Shown: piece after piece, positions 1 through 6,858 of the stretch | How the letters are laid out: the number at the start of each line of letters is the position of its first letter | Numbering within the stretch: the stretch's first letter is position 1 | DNA from: Prevotella sp. | GTDB taxonomy: Bacteria > Bacteroidota > Bacteroidia > Bacteroidales > Bacteroidaceae | Reading direction: 5' to 3' | NCBI GenBank assembly: GCA_017615355.1 | Contig: JAGAAJ010000018.1 | Coordinates: 1 to 50,078, forward strand | Length of the DNA stretch: 50,078 bases | The notes under the pieces: generated by a model | What the model was told of the DNA's origin: nothing | The model's database searches: none | The model's input: only the letters and a program-made list of their open reading frames with translations | Position numbers and translations under genes: made by a program

Positions 1-54
1 ACCTTTCTTTATCTTACGCGTACGCAAGGTTACGGTCTTACAAATGTTACTCAT
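1..54 (-). CDS. Tyrosine recombinase/integrase, N-terminal fragment cut by the window edge
   Basis: The minus strand reads from an ATG at 54-52 through 18 open codons to the window edge: MSNICKTVTLRTRKIKKG. This start resembles the arm-binding N-terminus of Bacteroides site-specific integrases that begin with a basic TLRxRKIKKG-like strand; the catalytic domain would lie outside the window. It is transcribed away from the window and lies 149 bp downstream of the multi-HTH gene on the same strand, an arrangement typical of Bacteroidales mobile elements. The assignment rests on 18 residues and recall of the family, so it is tentative. An unrelated basic protein is possible. Confidence 0.5.
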   Translation of the reverse strand, partial: MSNICKTVTLRTRKIKKG

Positions 55-203
55 ACTTGTATGAAATTTGTTTTGTTAATAATCGAAGGCTATGCGTCTC
101 ATAGCGGCTGCAAAGTAACTGCGTGATGAAAGTGTGACCAACTTACCTTTTCGTAATTCGTGGATAATTGTACTTTCACGCAGTTGATGCTTATTATTGG
201 GTG

Positions 204-1166
204 TTACTGGAGCCGATAAGCCCCGAATTGTGCCAGTCTGCTTGCCATTATTCGGTCTAATTCCTCCTTGACGATGAGGTTCTGTACACCGACTTTCACC
301 TTCGTGAGGTTGTTCTTTTTGACAATTACGCAGATGTTGCTTTTGGTCGTGCCATACTTCTCGGCAGCTTCGGTTGTGGTGTAGTATGCATCACTCGCCT
401 TCAGGTCCGGATGATATATCTCGTCAAGATGTATCTTTGAATAGTATGTCCTGCCGTATTCTCGTTTGGTGGGGATATGGCGGCGGTAGGCTTGGGTGCG
501 CAAAGATTCCTTGGTAGTGGAATAGAGGGCTTCTGCCTCCCCGGTGGTGAGCCACTCCGTCAAGGCTTCAATCTCGGCAGTAACTCCGAAGAGAGCATCC
601 ATGTGCTTTCGGCTGTAGTAGTTCTTTCCGGCAATCTTGCACATGGGTATATTGTTTCTCTTGGCAGAGGCATAGAGCCATGACTTTTTAACCTTGTAGG
701 TAGCCATGACATCCTCACCAGAGATGTAGTCAAGTGGTTCTGATGACCGCATACCATTTTCTGGTATGTGGTTATTGTCTTTCTTTGATGAAAGGGAAGA
801 GGAAATCTTTGGCTTGGATGTTGGCAGTACACGATGATAAGGATTGCCAGCAAGCATCTTCTCGATGTCTGCCTTTCGGATGAAAGCCATCCGGCTGCTG
901 ATTCGGGATGCAGGAAGTTTACCCTCGTTTACCAACTTGTAAACGTACTGGCGAGAGCATCCCATGAGGATGGCAGCTTTGGAGAATGTAAGATACTCCT
1001 GACTTGCGATGTCTATGACTGGCTGGACTGTCTTCAAAAAGTCCTGTTGCTTCTTCTTGCGCTGAGCCTTTGCTGTCTCTGTACAATGTTCTGAACAATA
1101 CCTCTGCGAACCGCTATTGCAAGTAAACACCTTGCCGCAGAAGGCACATTTTCTTGTCTTTCTCAT
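204..1166 (-). CDS. DNA-binding protein with a Cys-rich N-terminus and four tandem HTH domains
   Basis: This 320-residue protein starts with a Cys-rich, zinc-finger-like segment (C7, C10, C16, C24, C28) and a basic stretch. Four excisionase-like winged HTH units follow, at about residues 58-106, 147-194, 205-251 and 261-308. Each has the pattern 'hydroxylated residues, EA/KA, hydrophobic, S/T-x-x-x-[IVL]...', then a short beta wing ending in a 'YYS' or 'IR/VK' strand and a D/E-rich helix. Such proteins accompany tyrosine recombinases in Bacteroidales mobile elements, and one lies just downstream here. It probably regulates or architecturally assists recombination or excision. A long leader of about 250 bp containing phased 10-bp repeats separates it from its promoter. 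The precise role is inference; DNA binding is well supported. Confidence 0.75.
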   Translation of the reverse strand: MRKTRKCAFCGKVFTCNSGSQRYCSEHCTETAKAQRKKKQQDFLKTVQPVIDIASQEYLTFSKAAILMGCSRQYVYKLVNEGKLPASRISSRMAFIRKADIEKMLAGNPYHRVLPTSKPKISSSLSSKKDNNHIPENGMRSSEPLDYISGEDVMATYKVKKSWLYASAKRNNIPMCKIAGKNYYSRKHMDALFGVTAEIEALTEWLTTGEAEALYSTTKESLRTQAYRRHIPTKREYGRTYYSKIHLDEIYHPDLKASDAYYTTTEAAEKYGTTKSNICVIVKKNNLTKVKVGVQNLIVKEELDRIMASRLAQFGAYRLQ

Positions 1167-1226
1167 TTGACTCCTTTTTATGTGGTTTTACAATCATTTT
1201 CATGCAAACCGCCACGGAGTGAACCT

Positions 1227-1357
1227 TCGTCAATCATTGACAACCCTTGTCAACTCATTCCACGATGTCACGTTATTCAAATGAGGTCACTTCCTTGCTC
1301 CTTTTCCTCTCTGTCTTCAGTCAACCGTTGTACACACTTGTAAACTTTTGTCAACCC
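1227..1357. repeat. Two clusters of 10-bp-phased iteron-like repeats (TTGTCAACnC)
   Basis: Cluster 1 has units starting at 1227, 1237 and 1247 (TCGTCAATCA, TTGACAACCC, TTGTCAACTC). Cluster 2 has units at 1318, 1328, 1338 and 1348 (CAGTCAACCG, TTGTACACAC, TTGTAAACTT, TTGTCAACCC). Within each cluster the period is exactly 10 bp, one helical turn, and the clusters start 91 bp apart. They fill the 372-bp gap between the multi-HTH gene and the BspA-like gene and lie in the HTH gene's leader. They look like protein-binding arrays, for example recombinase arm or autoregulatory sites. Confidence 0.55.
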
Positions 1358-1414
1358 TGTCCACGAGATAGCAAAATAAAAGCCCTCAAAATTCTCCGCG
1401 GTAGAAATGCGTTG

Positions 1415-1446
1415 CAAAGGTAAGCGGATTTTTGAGAACCACCAAA
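1415..1446 (-). promoter_or_regulatory. Predicted promoter of the multi-HTH gene
   Basis: On the minus strand, TTTG (1446-1443) is followed after 20 bp by TACCTTTG (1422-1415). This is an exact match to the Bacteroidetes consensus TTTG-N19-21-TAnnTTTG. It gives a leader of roughly 240-250 nt. Confidence 0.65.
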
Positions 1447-1538
1447 AAGTAAGTCTGAAGTGTTAAAATCTAAAAGTGGTTGAAATACAACGATTTATCT
1501 GTATGTGTTTTTCATTATTTATAGTTGTTTAGAGGTCT

Positions 1539-2156
1539 CTAAATACAATTTTGGAAAGCATAGTGTCCTATGCTCGTCACGCTATTGGGAATAGTGATGG
1601 AGGTCAGGCTGGTGCAATCATTGAAAGCGTCATTTCCTATGCTCGTCACGCTATTGCCAATTGTAACGGAGGTCAGGTCCCAACAACCTAGGAAAATACT
1701 CCCACCAATGCTAGTCACGCTATTGGGAATCGTGACGGAGGTCAGGCTGCTGCATCTGAAAGCCCCGTCTCCAATGCTAGTCACGCTATTGGGAATAGTG
1801 ATTGAGGTCAGACTTCTGCAATCACGAAAAGCACCACTTATGCCAAGCACTTCATAAGTATTCCCTCTATATGTAACTCTTGAAACGATTTTTGCAACGC
1901 CCTTAAACTCCCATTTGTCATAGCCCGACACTACGAGATGGTCTCCTTCTATGGTGTACCTGATGTAGTCAAGATAGAAATTCTTGTCGTCAATAGAAGA
2001 GAAGATGCTGCCGTTATTAGTCGTGCCGTCATCTTTTACAACAACAGTAATGTCAACATTCTTTGCTTCGTCATCATTATCGTCACCACCACAGGCAGTA
2101 AACAGGATGAGTGGCAAGGCCAACAGGAAATAAAACAAATACTTTTTCATCATCAT
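1539..2156 (-). CDS. BspA-like leucine-rich repeat lipoprotein
   Basis: The start is placed at the ATG run 2156/2153/2150 (MMMKKYLF), because the open frame upstream has no signal-peptide character. This gives about 205 residues. A lipoprotein signal ends in LFTAC, followed by an acidic GGDDNDD spacer, so the protein should be a surface or outer membrane lipoprotein. After about 75 residues of linker there are four near-identical BspA/TpLRR (LRR_5) repeats of about 23 residues containing [14 protein letters not shown]. The protein stops abruptly in the next repeat ('FQNCI'), so it may be 3'-truncated or simply short. Family members bind host or matrix proteins; the ligand here is unknown. The repeats are also near-identical in DNA, which favours expansion or contraction. 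Confidence 0.75.
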   Translation of the reverse strand: MMMKKYLFYFLLALPLILFTACGGDDNDDEAKNVDITVVVKDDGTTNNGSIFSSIDDKNFYLDYIRYTIEGDHLVVSGYDKWEFKGVAKIVSRVTYRGNTYEVLGISGAFRDCRSLTSITIPNSVTSIGDGAFRCSSLTSVTIPNSVTSIGGSIFLGCWDLTSVTIGNSVTSIGNDAFNDCTSLTSITIPNSVTSIGHYAFQNCI

Positions 2157-2267
2157 TCGTTTGTTAATTATTGTTATTTTGAAAATACACAAAAAAACGT
2201 GAGCAATTACTTCGCTTACGTATTCCAGGTATCGGCAAACACCCATCGGCTTAAACGAGTATAGAGC

Positions 2268-2284
2268 TCACGCTAGCAGCGTGA
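2268..2284. repeat. Short perfect inverted repeat
   Basis: TCACGCT and AGCGTGA are separated by AGC in the 253-bp gap between hepT and the BspA-like gene. It may be a weak hairpin at the end of the mntA-hepT transcript or an operator. There is no clear U-tract, so a terminator is not claimed. Confidence 0.35.
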
Positions 2285-2409
2285 ACATCTACTTTTACTC
2301 TTGCCGATTCTTCAATTTGCCGATTTAGGAATACAAGAATCAAAGCGGACGCTTCAACGTATATGTCTTGAAAAATCATCTCAGCCCATAGGCATTCTGG
2401 TTTTAAAGG

Positions 2410-2763
2410 TTATACATTTTTTATTTCTTCTAGGTACTTCACGATTTTCTCACGAATAGGAAGCAAGTCCACGGAGATTGCTTCCCAAACGAGATCCTCT
2501 TCCACGTTATGATAACCGTGAATCAGGAAGTTTCGCATATTCGTAATCTGCCTCCATTTCAATTCGGAGTGAGCCTCACGAAATTCAAAAGTAAGCATAT
2601 TGGCAGCCTCACCAATTATCATGATATTATAAATGACAGCATGGTATGACTTCTTGTCGGCCAAGAAATCATTCATCTCTCTTCCATCAACATACTGGAA
2701 AATGGTGTCTATTGCCTGCAGTATGTCGCTGAGCCGTTTGGGATCATTACGCCGCTCTCTCAT
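2410..2763 (-). CDS. hepT: HepT-family HEPN ribonuclease toxin (DUF86)
   Basis: This 117-residue, mostly helical protein has the diagnostic RX4HXY motif at R77...H82-G-Y84 (RNFLIHGY), the catalytic motif of HepT HEPN ribonucleases. In studied pairs the partner MntA inactivates HepT by AMPylating the motif tyrosine. The gene overlaps the end of mntA by 17 bp on the same strand, the usual antitoxin-then-toxin order and a sign of coupling. All motif residues are intact, so an active toxin is expected. The pair may act in plasmid- or phage-related defence or addiction; that role is inference. It lies 2.4 kb from an integrase fragment, consistent with an accessory segment. Confidence 0.88.
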   Translation of the reverse strand: MRERRNDPKRLSDILQAIDTIFQYVDGREMNDFLADKKSYHAVIYNIMIIGEAANMLTFEFREAHSELKWRQITNMRNFLIHGYHNVEEDLVWEAISVDLLPIREKIVKYLEEIKNV

Positions 2764-3046
2764 AAATCAGGATTTTATCGCGGTCGGCACTCTCGCGAGC
2801 GAAAGGCATGAGGCCACCATCTGTAATTAAGTCAACTTCGCAACCAAGCAAGTCTTTTAAGTCCTCATAGATTTCACTAAGAGTGAACAGGCTAAAATGC
2901 TGTGACTTGTCGGGAAGAATCAGGATATCTACATCACTATCCTCCCGTTGCTCACCACGGGCATAGGAACCAAAGAGCCAAGCTTTCAGGACTGGCTGTG
3001 TCTTGAAATATTCAGCTATGAGTTGTGTCATCGTCTGCTGGCTCAT
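2747..3046 (-). CDS. mntA: MntA-family minimal nucleotidyltransferase antitoxin
   Basis: The protein is 99 residues from the ATG at 3046. An upstream open extension lacks a credible start, and the predicted promoter at 3088-3119 excludes it. The minimal nucleotidyltransferase signature GSx10DxD is complete: G26-S27 ... D38-V-D40. The C-terminal half contains the 'CEVDLIT' strand with a further acidic residue. MntA enzymes transfer AMP from ATP to the HepT tyrosine. The gene is the first of a two-gene operon and overlaps hepT by 17 bp. A nested palindrome and short direct repeats lie 120-210 bp upstream and could be operators. Confidence 0.87.
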   Translation of the reverse strand: MSQQTMTQLIAEYFKTQPVLKAWLFGSYARGEQREDSDVDILILPDKSQHFSLFTLSEIYEDLKDLLGCEVDLITDGGLMPFARESADRDKILIYERAA

Positions 3047-3087
3047 GATGATTCGGTCTATTACAGTAGAAACAACAAGTGATGTGG

Positions 3088-3119
3088 CAAAGATACAAAC
3101 AAAAATCCAAACCGCCAAG
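3088..3119 (-). promoter_or_regulatory. Predicted mntA-hepT promoter
   Basis: The minus strand has TATCTTTG (3095-3088), a good -7 element. CTTG (3119-3116) lies 20 bp upstream as an imperfect -33 element. The leader would be about 35-40 nt. Confidence 0.5.
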
Positions 3120-3192
3120 CAATTCTGGGAATATTTTAAACAAAGGTTTGCTCCACGTGAGGTCTGCGTTACCTCTATGTTACCTCTCAATA

Positions 3193-3255
3193 CAAGACCT
3201 GACATCGCAGAAGGCCTTTGTACAAAGGTGTTTTCAGAGACGATGTCAGGTCTTG
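3193..3255. repeat. 63-bp nested palindrome: 15-bp inverted repeat around a 14-bp palindrome
   Basis: CAAGACCTGACATCG (3193-3207) is the perfect reverse complement of 3241-3255. Inside the 33-bp spacer is a second perfect palindrome, CCTTTGTACAAAGG (3215-3228). Immediately to the left, GTTACCTCT occurs twice with an 11-bp period (3168-3187). The structure sits between the Nudix gene end and the mntA promoter, in a 323-bp gap with no gene. It may be an operator or cruciform; no U-tract supports a terminator. Confidence 0.6.
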
Positions 3256-3369
3256 ACTTTCTGATATGCTAATCTATCATCACCAGAGGCCAGATAGATA
3301 ATGCCACAACAGATAAAACCATGCAAACTCGAAAAGTGACTGGGGAAGGTGGCAATAGCCGTCGGGATT

Positions 3370-3870
3370 CTAGAATTGCCAAAAACGTGAAAATTCGCTC
3401 TCGAAGTTTGGGGTAAGTATGCCTTTCCCCATTGCCGCACGAATCTCCTGCATCGTCCAGAAACGGCCACCATCCAGTTCATCGGTTGAGGGATTTATCT
3501 CGCCGTCGTAAGTAGTTCGATGCACATACACTAACTCACGCTCTCGCTTGCTTTCAAACACATACTTGTCAACGAACTCCGGCATGAAGTCGACAATGCC
3601 CAATTCCTCTCGCACCTCTCGTTGCAGGGCCTCTTCTGGAGTCTCACCATAGTCTATATGGCCACCAACGGCAGTATCCCACTTTCCTGGCTGTATGTCC
3701 TTCCACTCAGGCCTTCTTTGTAGATAGATATCCCCCTGGGAATTGAACACATGAAGATGTACGACGGGATGAAGCAGCTTTGAACCACTATGGCACTCAC
3801 CTCGTGTTGCGGAGCCGATAACTTTTCCGTTTTCGTCTACTAATGGAAATATCTCCTGCTGATTATCCAT
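3370..3870 (-). CDS. Nudix hydrolase, YfcD/IDI-like subfamily
   Basis: The protein is 166 residues from the ATG at 3870; the seven extra upstream codons would need a TTG start. The Nudix box GX5EX7REUXEEXGU is complete at G70-I92 (G70, E76, R84-E85, E88-E89, G91). The N-terminus 'FPLVDENGKVIGSATR' and the 'HPVVHLHVFNSQGDIYLQRR' region resemble the isopentenyl-diphosphate isomerase-like/YfcD Nudix branch. Such enzymes cleave a nucleoside diphosphate linked to another moiety using Mg2+ held by the REXXEE glutamates. The substrate cannot be told from sequence. It is a single gene divergent from the DMT exporter. Confidence 0.88.
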   Translation of the reverse strand: MDNQQEIFPLVDENGKVIGSATRGECHSGSKLLHPVVHLHVFNSQGDIYLQRRPEWKDIQPGKWDTAVGGHIDYGETPEEALQREVREELGIVDFMPEFVDKYVFESKRERELVYVHRTTYDGEINPSTDELDGGRFWTMQEIRAAMGKGILTPNFESEFSRFWQF

Positions 3871-3904
3871 ATTATCAATCGGTAGTAACAATTGGCATGG
3901 TCGA

Positions 3905-3937
3905 CAAAATTAGCTGTTTTTCCTGGATTTCCCCAAT
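3905..3937 (-). promoter_or_regulatory. Predicted promoter of the Nudix gene
   Basis: On the minus strand TAATTTTG (3912-3905) is preceded after 21 bp by ATTG (3937-3934). This places transcription start close to 3900 and supports the ATG at 3870. Confidence 0.5.
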
Positions 3938-4061
3938 ATTTGTGCCATTATTTGTGATTTTTTATAAGATGAAAAACGCAAAAACCATGAAAGCTGCGTC
4001 GGGATATGAAATGATGAATAGCGCAAAAAAGGGGGATTCGTTGAAAAAAATGCGGAAGAAT

Positions 4062-4093
4062 GTTGATTATTCGCTGGGAAAAGCGTAACTTTG
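4062..4093 (+). promoter_or_regulatory. Predicted promoter of the DMT exporter operon
   Basis: GTTG (4062-4065) lies 20 bp before TAACTTTG (4086-4093). The expected start near 4098 rules out the upstream ATG at 4060 and supports initiation at 4114. Confidence 0.55.
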
Positions 4094-4113
4094 TAGTCGA
4101 AAGTCATTCAAGG

Positions 4114-5058
4114 ATGAGGATAAGAGACAACAAACCGCTGATTGCGCACCTCTCGATGTTTGGGGCCTGCGCCATCTGGGGATTGATGGCGCCGCTGGGA
4201 AAGGACGCGATGACACACGGAATCGACGGGCCGTCGATGGTAATGCTGCGTGTATCGGGAGGAGCGCTGCTGTTCTGGGTAGCCTCGTTGTTTACCAAGA
4301 GAGAGCATGTGCCGCTGAAGCATGTGTTTATCTTCATCGGTGCCGCTTTCTTTGGCATTGTGTTCAACCAGTGCGGCTACACCATCGGATTGTCGCTCAC
4401 ATCGCCCATCAATGCCAGCATCGTCACCACGTCGATGCCCATCTTCGCCATGATCCTGGCAGCCATCATCCTAAAGGAGCCCATCACGAGCAAGAAAGTG
4501 CTGGGAGTGATGATGGGTTGCAGCGGGGCCCTGATGCTGATTCTTACCAGCGCCGCCGGTGGCAGCGACAAGGTGGGCGACATTCGCGGTGACCTGTGCT
4601 GTCTCGGCGCACAGTTCTCCTACGCCCTCTACCTGTCGCTGTTCAACAAATTCATACGGCAGTACAGCGTGTTCACCGTCAACAAGTGGATGTTTCTTTG
4701 GGCCACAGTCATCCTGCTCCCGTTGGCTGGTCCCCACACGCTGTCGACGCTTAGCGGCGAACTGCCGACCAAGACACTACTCGAAACGGCATACGTGGTG
4801 TTCTTTGGTACATTTATCGGCTATATTCTCATCATCAAGGCCCAGAAGATCCTGCGTCCAACTGTTGTGGCCACCTATAACTATGTGCAACCGCTGGTGG
4901 CTGTGGCGGTGAGCCTCCTTGCGGGACTGAGCATCATGAAGTGGACGCATGCCCTCGCCGTCATCCTCGTGTTCAGCGGCGTATGGCTGGTGACAAAGTC
5001 GAGGAGCCGTGCGGATATGGACAAACAAAAGACAACAACAAATACTATTTCGAAATGA
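4114..5058 (+). CDS. EamA-domain (DMT superfamily) transporter
   Basis: The protein is 314 residues, the usual length for two EamA halves of five membrane segments each. The hydrophobic segments begin with 'LSMFGACAIWGLMAPLGK', the typical first EamA helix. Repeat two begins around the 'GDLCCLGAQFSYALYLSLF' helix. A short basic tail (KSRSRADMDK) follows the tenth segment. DMT members export metabolites or amino acids across the inner membrane; the substrate is unknown. The start at 4114 is chosen because the promoter lies at 4062-4093. The stop overlaps the next gene's start in an ATGA (5055-5058), so the two proteins are translationally coupled. Confidence 0.88.
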   Translation: MRIRDNKPLIAHLSMFGACAIWGLMAPLGKDAMTHGIDGPSMVMLRVSGGALLFWVASLFTKREHVPLKHVFIFIGAAFFGIVFNQCGYTIGLSLTSPINASIVTTSMPIFAMILAAIILKEPITSKKVLGVMMGCSGALMLILTSAAGGSDKVGDIRGDLCCLGAQFSYALYLSLFNKFIRQYSVFTVNKWMFLWATVILLPLAGPHTLSTLSGELPTKTLLETAYVVFFGTFIGYILIIKAQKILRPTVVATYNYVQPLVAVAVSLLAGLSIMKWTHALAVILVFSGVWLVTKSRSRADMDKQKTTTNTISK

Positions 5059-6704
5059 GACATTTTCCCCTTTGGATTCTGATATGGATGTTGGCAACCG
5101 TAGTGAGGGCGCAGGATGCCCCTACCCTACCCTGGGACGACACACCAAGACCCAAGCATGAGGTGAGGGCCATGTGGCTGACCGTAGTGATGGGCCTCGA
5201 CTGGCCGCTTACCACCAACCAGCAGCAACAGCAGCGTGACCTGCGACAAACCCTCGACCAACTGCAACAGGCAGGCATCAATACTGTATTGGTACAGGCA
5301 CGCGTGCGTGCTACTACTATCTACCCCTCACAGCTGGAGCCCTGGGAAGGTGGTTTTACGGGCACTCCGGGCAAGGCTCCCAGCTATGACCCGCTACAAT
5401 TCTGCATCGACGAGTGTCACCGGCGCGGTATGGAGTGTCATGCCTGGGTGGTGACCATCCCCATTGGGAAATGGAACAAGATTGGCGCCCAGCAGCTGAG
5501 AAAGAAACGTCCGGAGCTGGTGAAGCGCATCGGCGAAGACGCCTTCATGGATCCTGAGAACCCGCAGACGGCGACGTATCTTGCCAACGTGTGCCGCGAG
5601 ATCGTGAAGAAATATGACGTAGACGGCATCCACCTCGACTATATCCGCTATCCTGAGCAATGGAAGATCCGCGTCTCGCGAGTGCAGGGCCGCAAGAACA
5701 TCACCGCCATCGTGCAGGCCATCCACGACGCCGTGAAGCAGGAGAAGCCGTGGGTGAAGATGTCATGCTCGCCCATCGGCAAGCACGATGACCTGACACG
5801 CTATCGTGCCGGCGGATGGAACGCCCGTACTGCCGTGTGCCAGGATGCTCAGGAATGGCTGCGCACAGGGCTGATGGACCAGCTCTATCCGATGATGTAT
5901 TTCCAGGGTGACAACTTCTACCCCTTCGCCATCGACTGGCAGGAGCGGAGCTACGGTCGCACGGTGGTGCCCGGCCTGGGTATCTACTTCCTCGACCCGC
6001 GTGAGGGGAAATGGACGCTGGACATGGTGGAACGGCAGATGAGCGTGGTGCGCCAGCTGGGCATGGGGCATTGCTATTTCCGCTCGAAGTTCTTTACTGA
6101 TAACGTGAAGGGCGTCTATGACCTGGGCAAGCGGTTTGACGACACGCCGGCCCTTGTGCCGCCAATGACATGGGAGGGGAAGCCTGCGCCAACGGCTCCC
6201 ACGCAGCTCTCGATTGACGGGCAGCGACTGAGCTGGAGCGGCGCCGAAGACCGCAGCGGAGCACCCTATCTGCTCTACAACGTCTATGCCTCGAAGGACT
6301 ATCCCGTGGATATCAGCCGTGCAGAGAACCTGGTGGCCACACGCCGCATGGAGACTTCACTCATCGTGCCTGCCGCAGGGCTGAACTACGCTGTGACGGC
6401 GATGGACCGCTACGGTCAGGAGAGTCCTGCCGCTCAGCTGCTGCTCAACGCAGGGCCTGAATATGCCGTAGGACTCATTGCGAAGAGCGACGGCCGTCCC
6501 ATCGCCCTGCCTGACAAGGGACAGACGCTCGATGCCGACTTCGTCATCGTCGAGAGCCTGAGCGGACAAGAGGTCGGCATCTTCCCCTACAGCGAGATGC
6601 TCGACGTCTCTACCCTGCCCGACGGCATCTATCAGCTGCGCTCACTCGGTCGCAAAGGACGCAACCACCGAATCGGCTTCTTCTCGAAGAAAACAAACCA
6701 ATAA
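5055..6704 (+). CDS. GHL10/DUF187 family glycosyl hydrolase-like exported protein
   Basis: The protein is 549 residues from the ATG overlapping the previous stop. A signal peptide (MRHFPLWILIWMLATVVRAQ) is followed by the GHL10 fold, starting 'HEVRAMWLTVVMGLDWP'. It has 'TVLVQARVRATTIYPS' and the family hallmark DGIHLDYIRYP (residues 190-200), whose acidic residue is in the expected active-site strand. Residues from about 370 look like a fibronectin-III-like domain plus a C-terminal beta tail. GHL10 proteins are TIM-barrel enzymes thought to act on cell-envelope or other glycans; the substrate is not established. It is coupled to a DMT exporter, an association whose meaning is unclear. No terminator is obvious downstream. 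Confidence 0.85.
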   Translation: MRHFPLWILIWMLATVVRAQDAPTLPWDDTPRPKHEVRAMWLTVVMGLDWPLTTNQQQQQRDLRQTLDQLQQAGINTVLVQARVRATTIYPSQLEPWEGGFTGTPGKAPSYDPLQFCIDECHRRGMECHAWVVTIPIGKWNKIGAQQLRKKRPELVKRIGEDAFMDPENPQTATYLANVCREIVKKYDVDGIHLDYIRYPEQWKIRVSRVQGRKNITAIVQAIHDAVKQEKPWVKMSCSPIGKHDDLTRYRAGGWNARTAVCQDAQEWLRTGLMDQLYPMMYFQGDNFYPFAIDWQERSYGRTVVPGLGIYFLDPREGKWTLDMVERQMSVVRQLGMGHCYFRSKFFTDNVKGVYDLGKRFDDTPALVPPMTWEGKPAPTAPTQLSIDGQRLSWSGAEDRSGAPYLLYNVYASKDYPVDISRAENLVATRRMETSLIVPAAGLNYAVTAMDRYGQESPAAQLLLNAGPEYAVGLIAKSDGRPIALPDKGQTLDADFVIVESLSGQEVGIFPYSEMLDVSTLPDGIYQLRSLGRKGRNHRIGFFSKKTNQ

Positions 6705-6795
6705 CCGTTAACCAATAAACAATAACCTCGTTGATTGAATACTTAATAAAACCAAAAAAACGAGGCTGTACACGCGCGGTAATAAGAATAATGTG

Positions 6796-6803
6796 TAACT
6801 TTG
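6796..6803 (+). promoter_or_regulatory. Predicted -7 element for the OmpA/TPR lipoprotein gene
   Basis: TAACTTTG is followed by a 55-nt leader to the ATG at 6859. No good -33 TTTG is visible at the right distance, so an activator may be needed. Confidence 0.45.
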
Positions 6804-6858
6804 CACGATTCAAACGAAGAAAGCATAGACATTCAAACAAATAATTTTCTAAACAGCA

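Noticed and set aside
1227-1357. CRISPR-like array
   Set aside because: The repeats are 10 bp with no spacers of constant length and no cas genes; they fit protein-binding iterons.
2268-2284. Rho-independent terminator after hepT
   Set aside because: The hairpin lacks a U-tract and is 126 bp past the hepT stop, so it is recorded only as an inverted repeat.
6726-6765. Terminator after the GHL10 gene (CCTCGTT ... AACGAGG)
   Set aside because: The stem is only 7 bp with a 26-nt loop and no T-tract, so the support is too weak to list.
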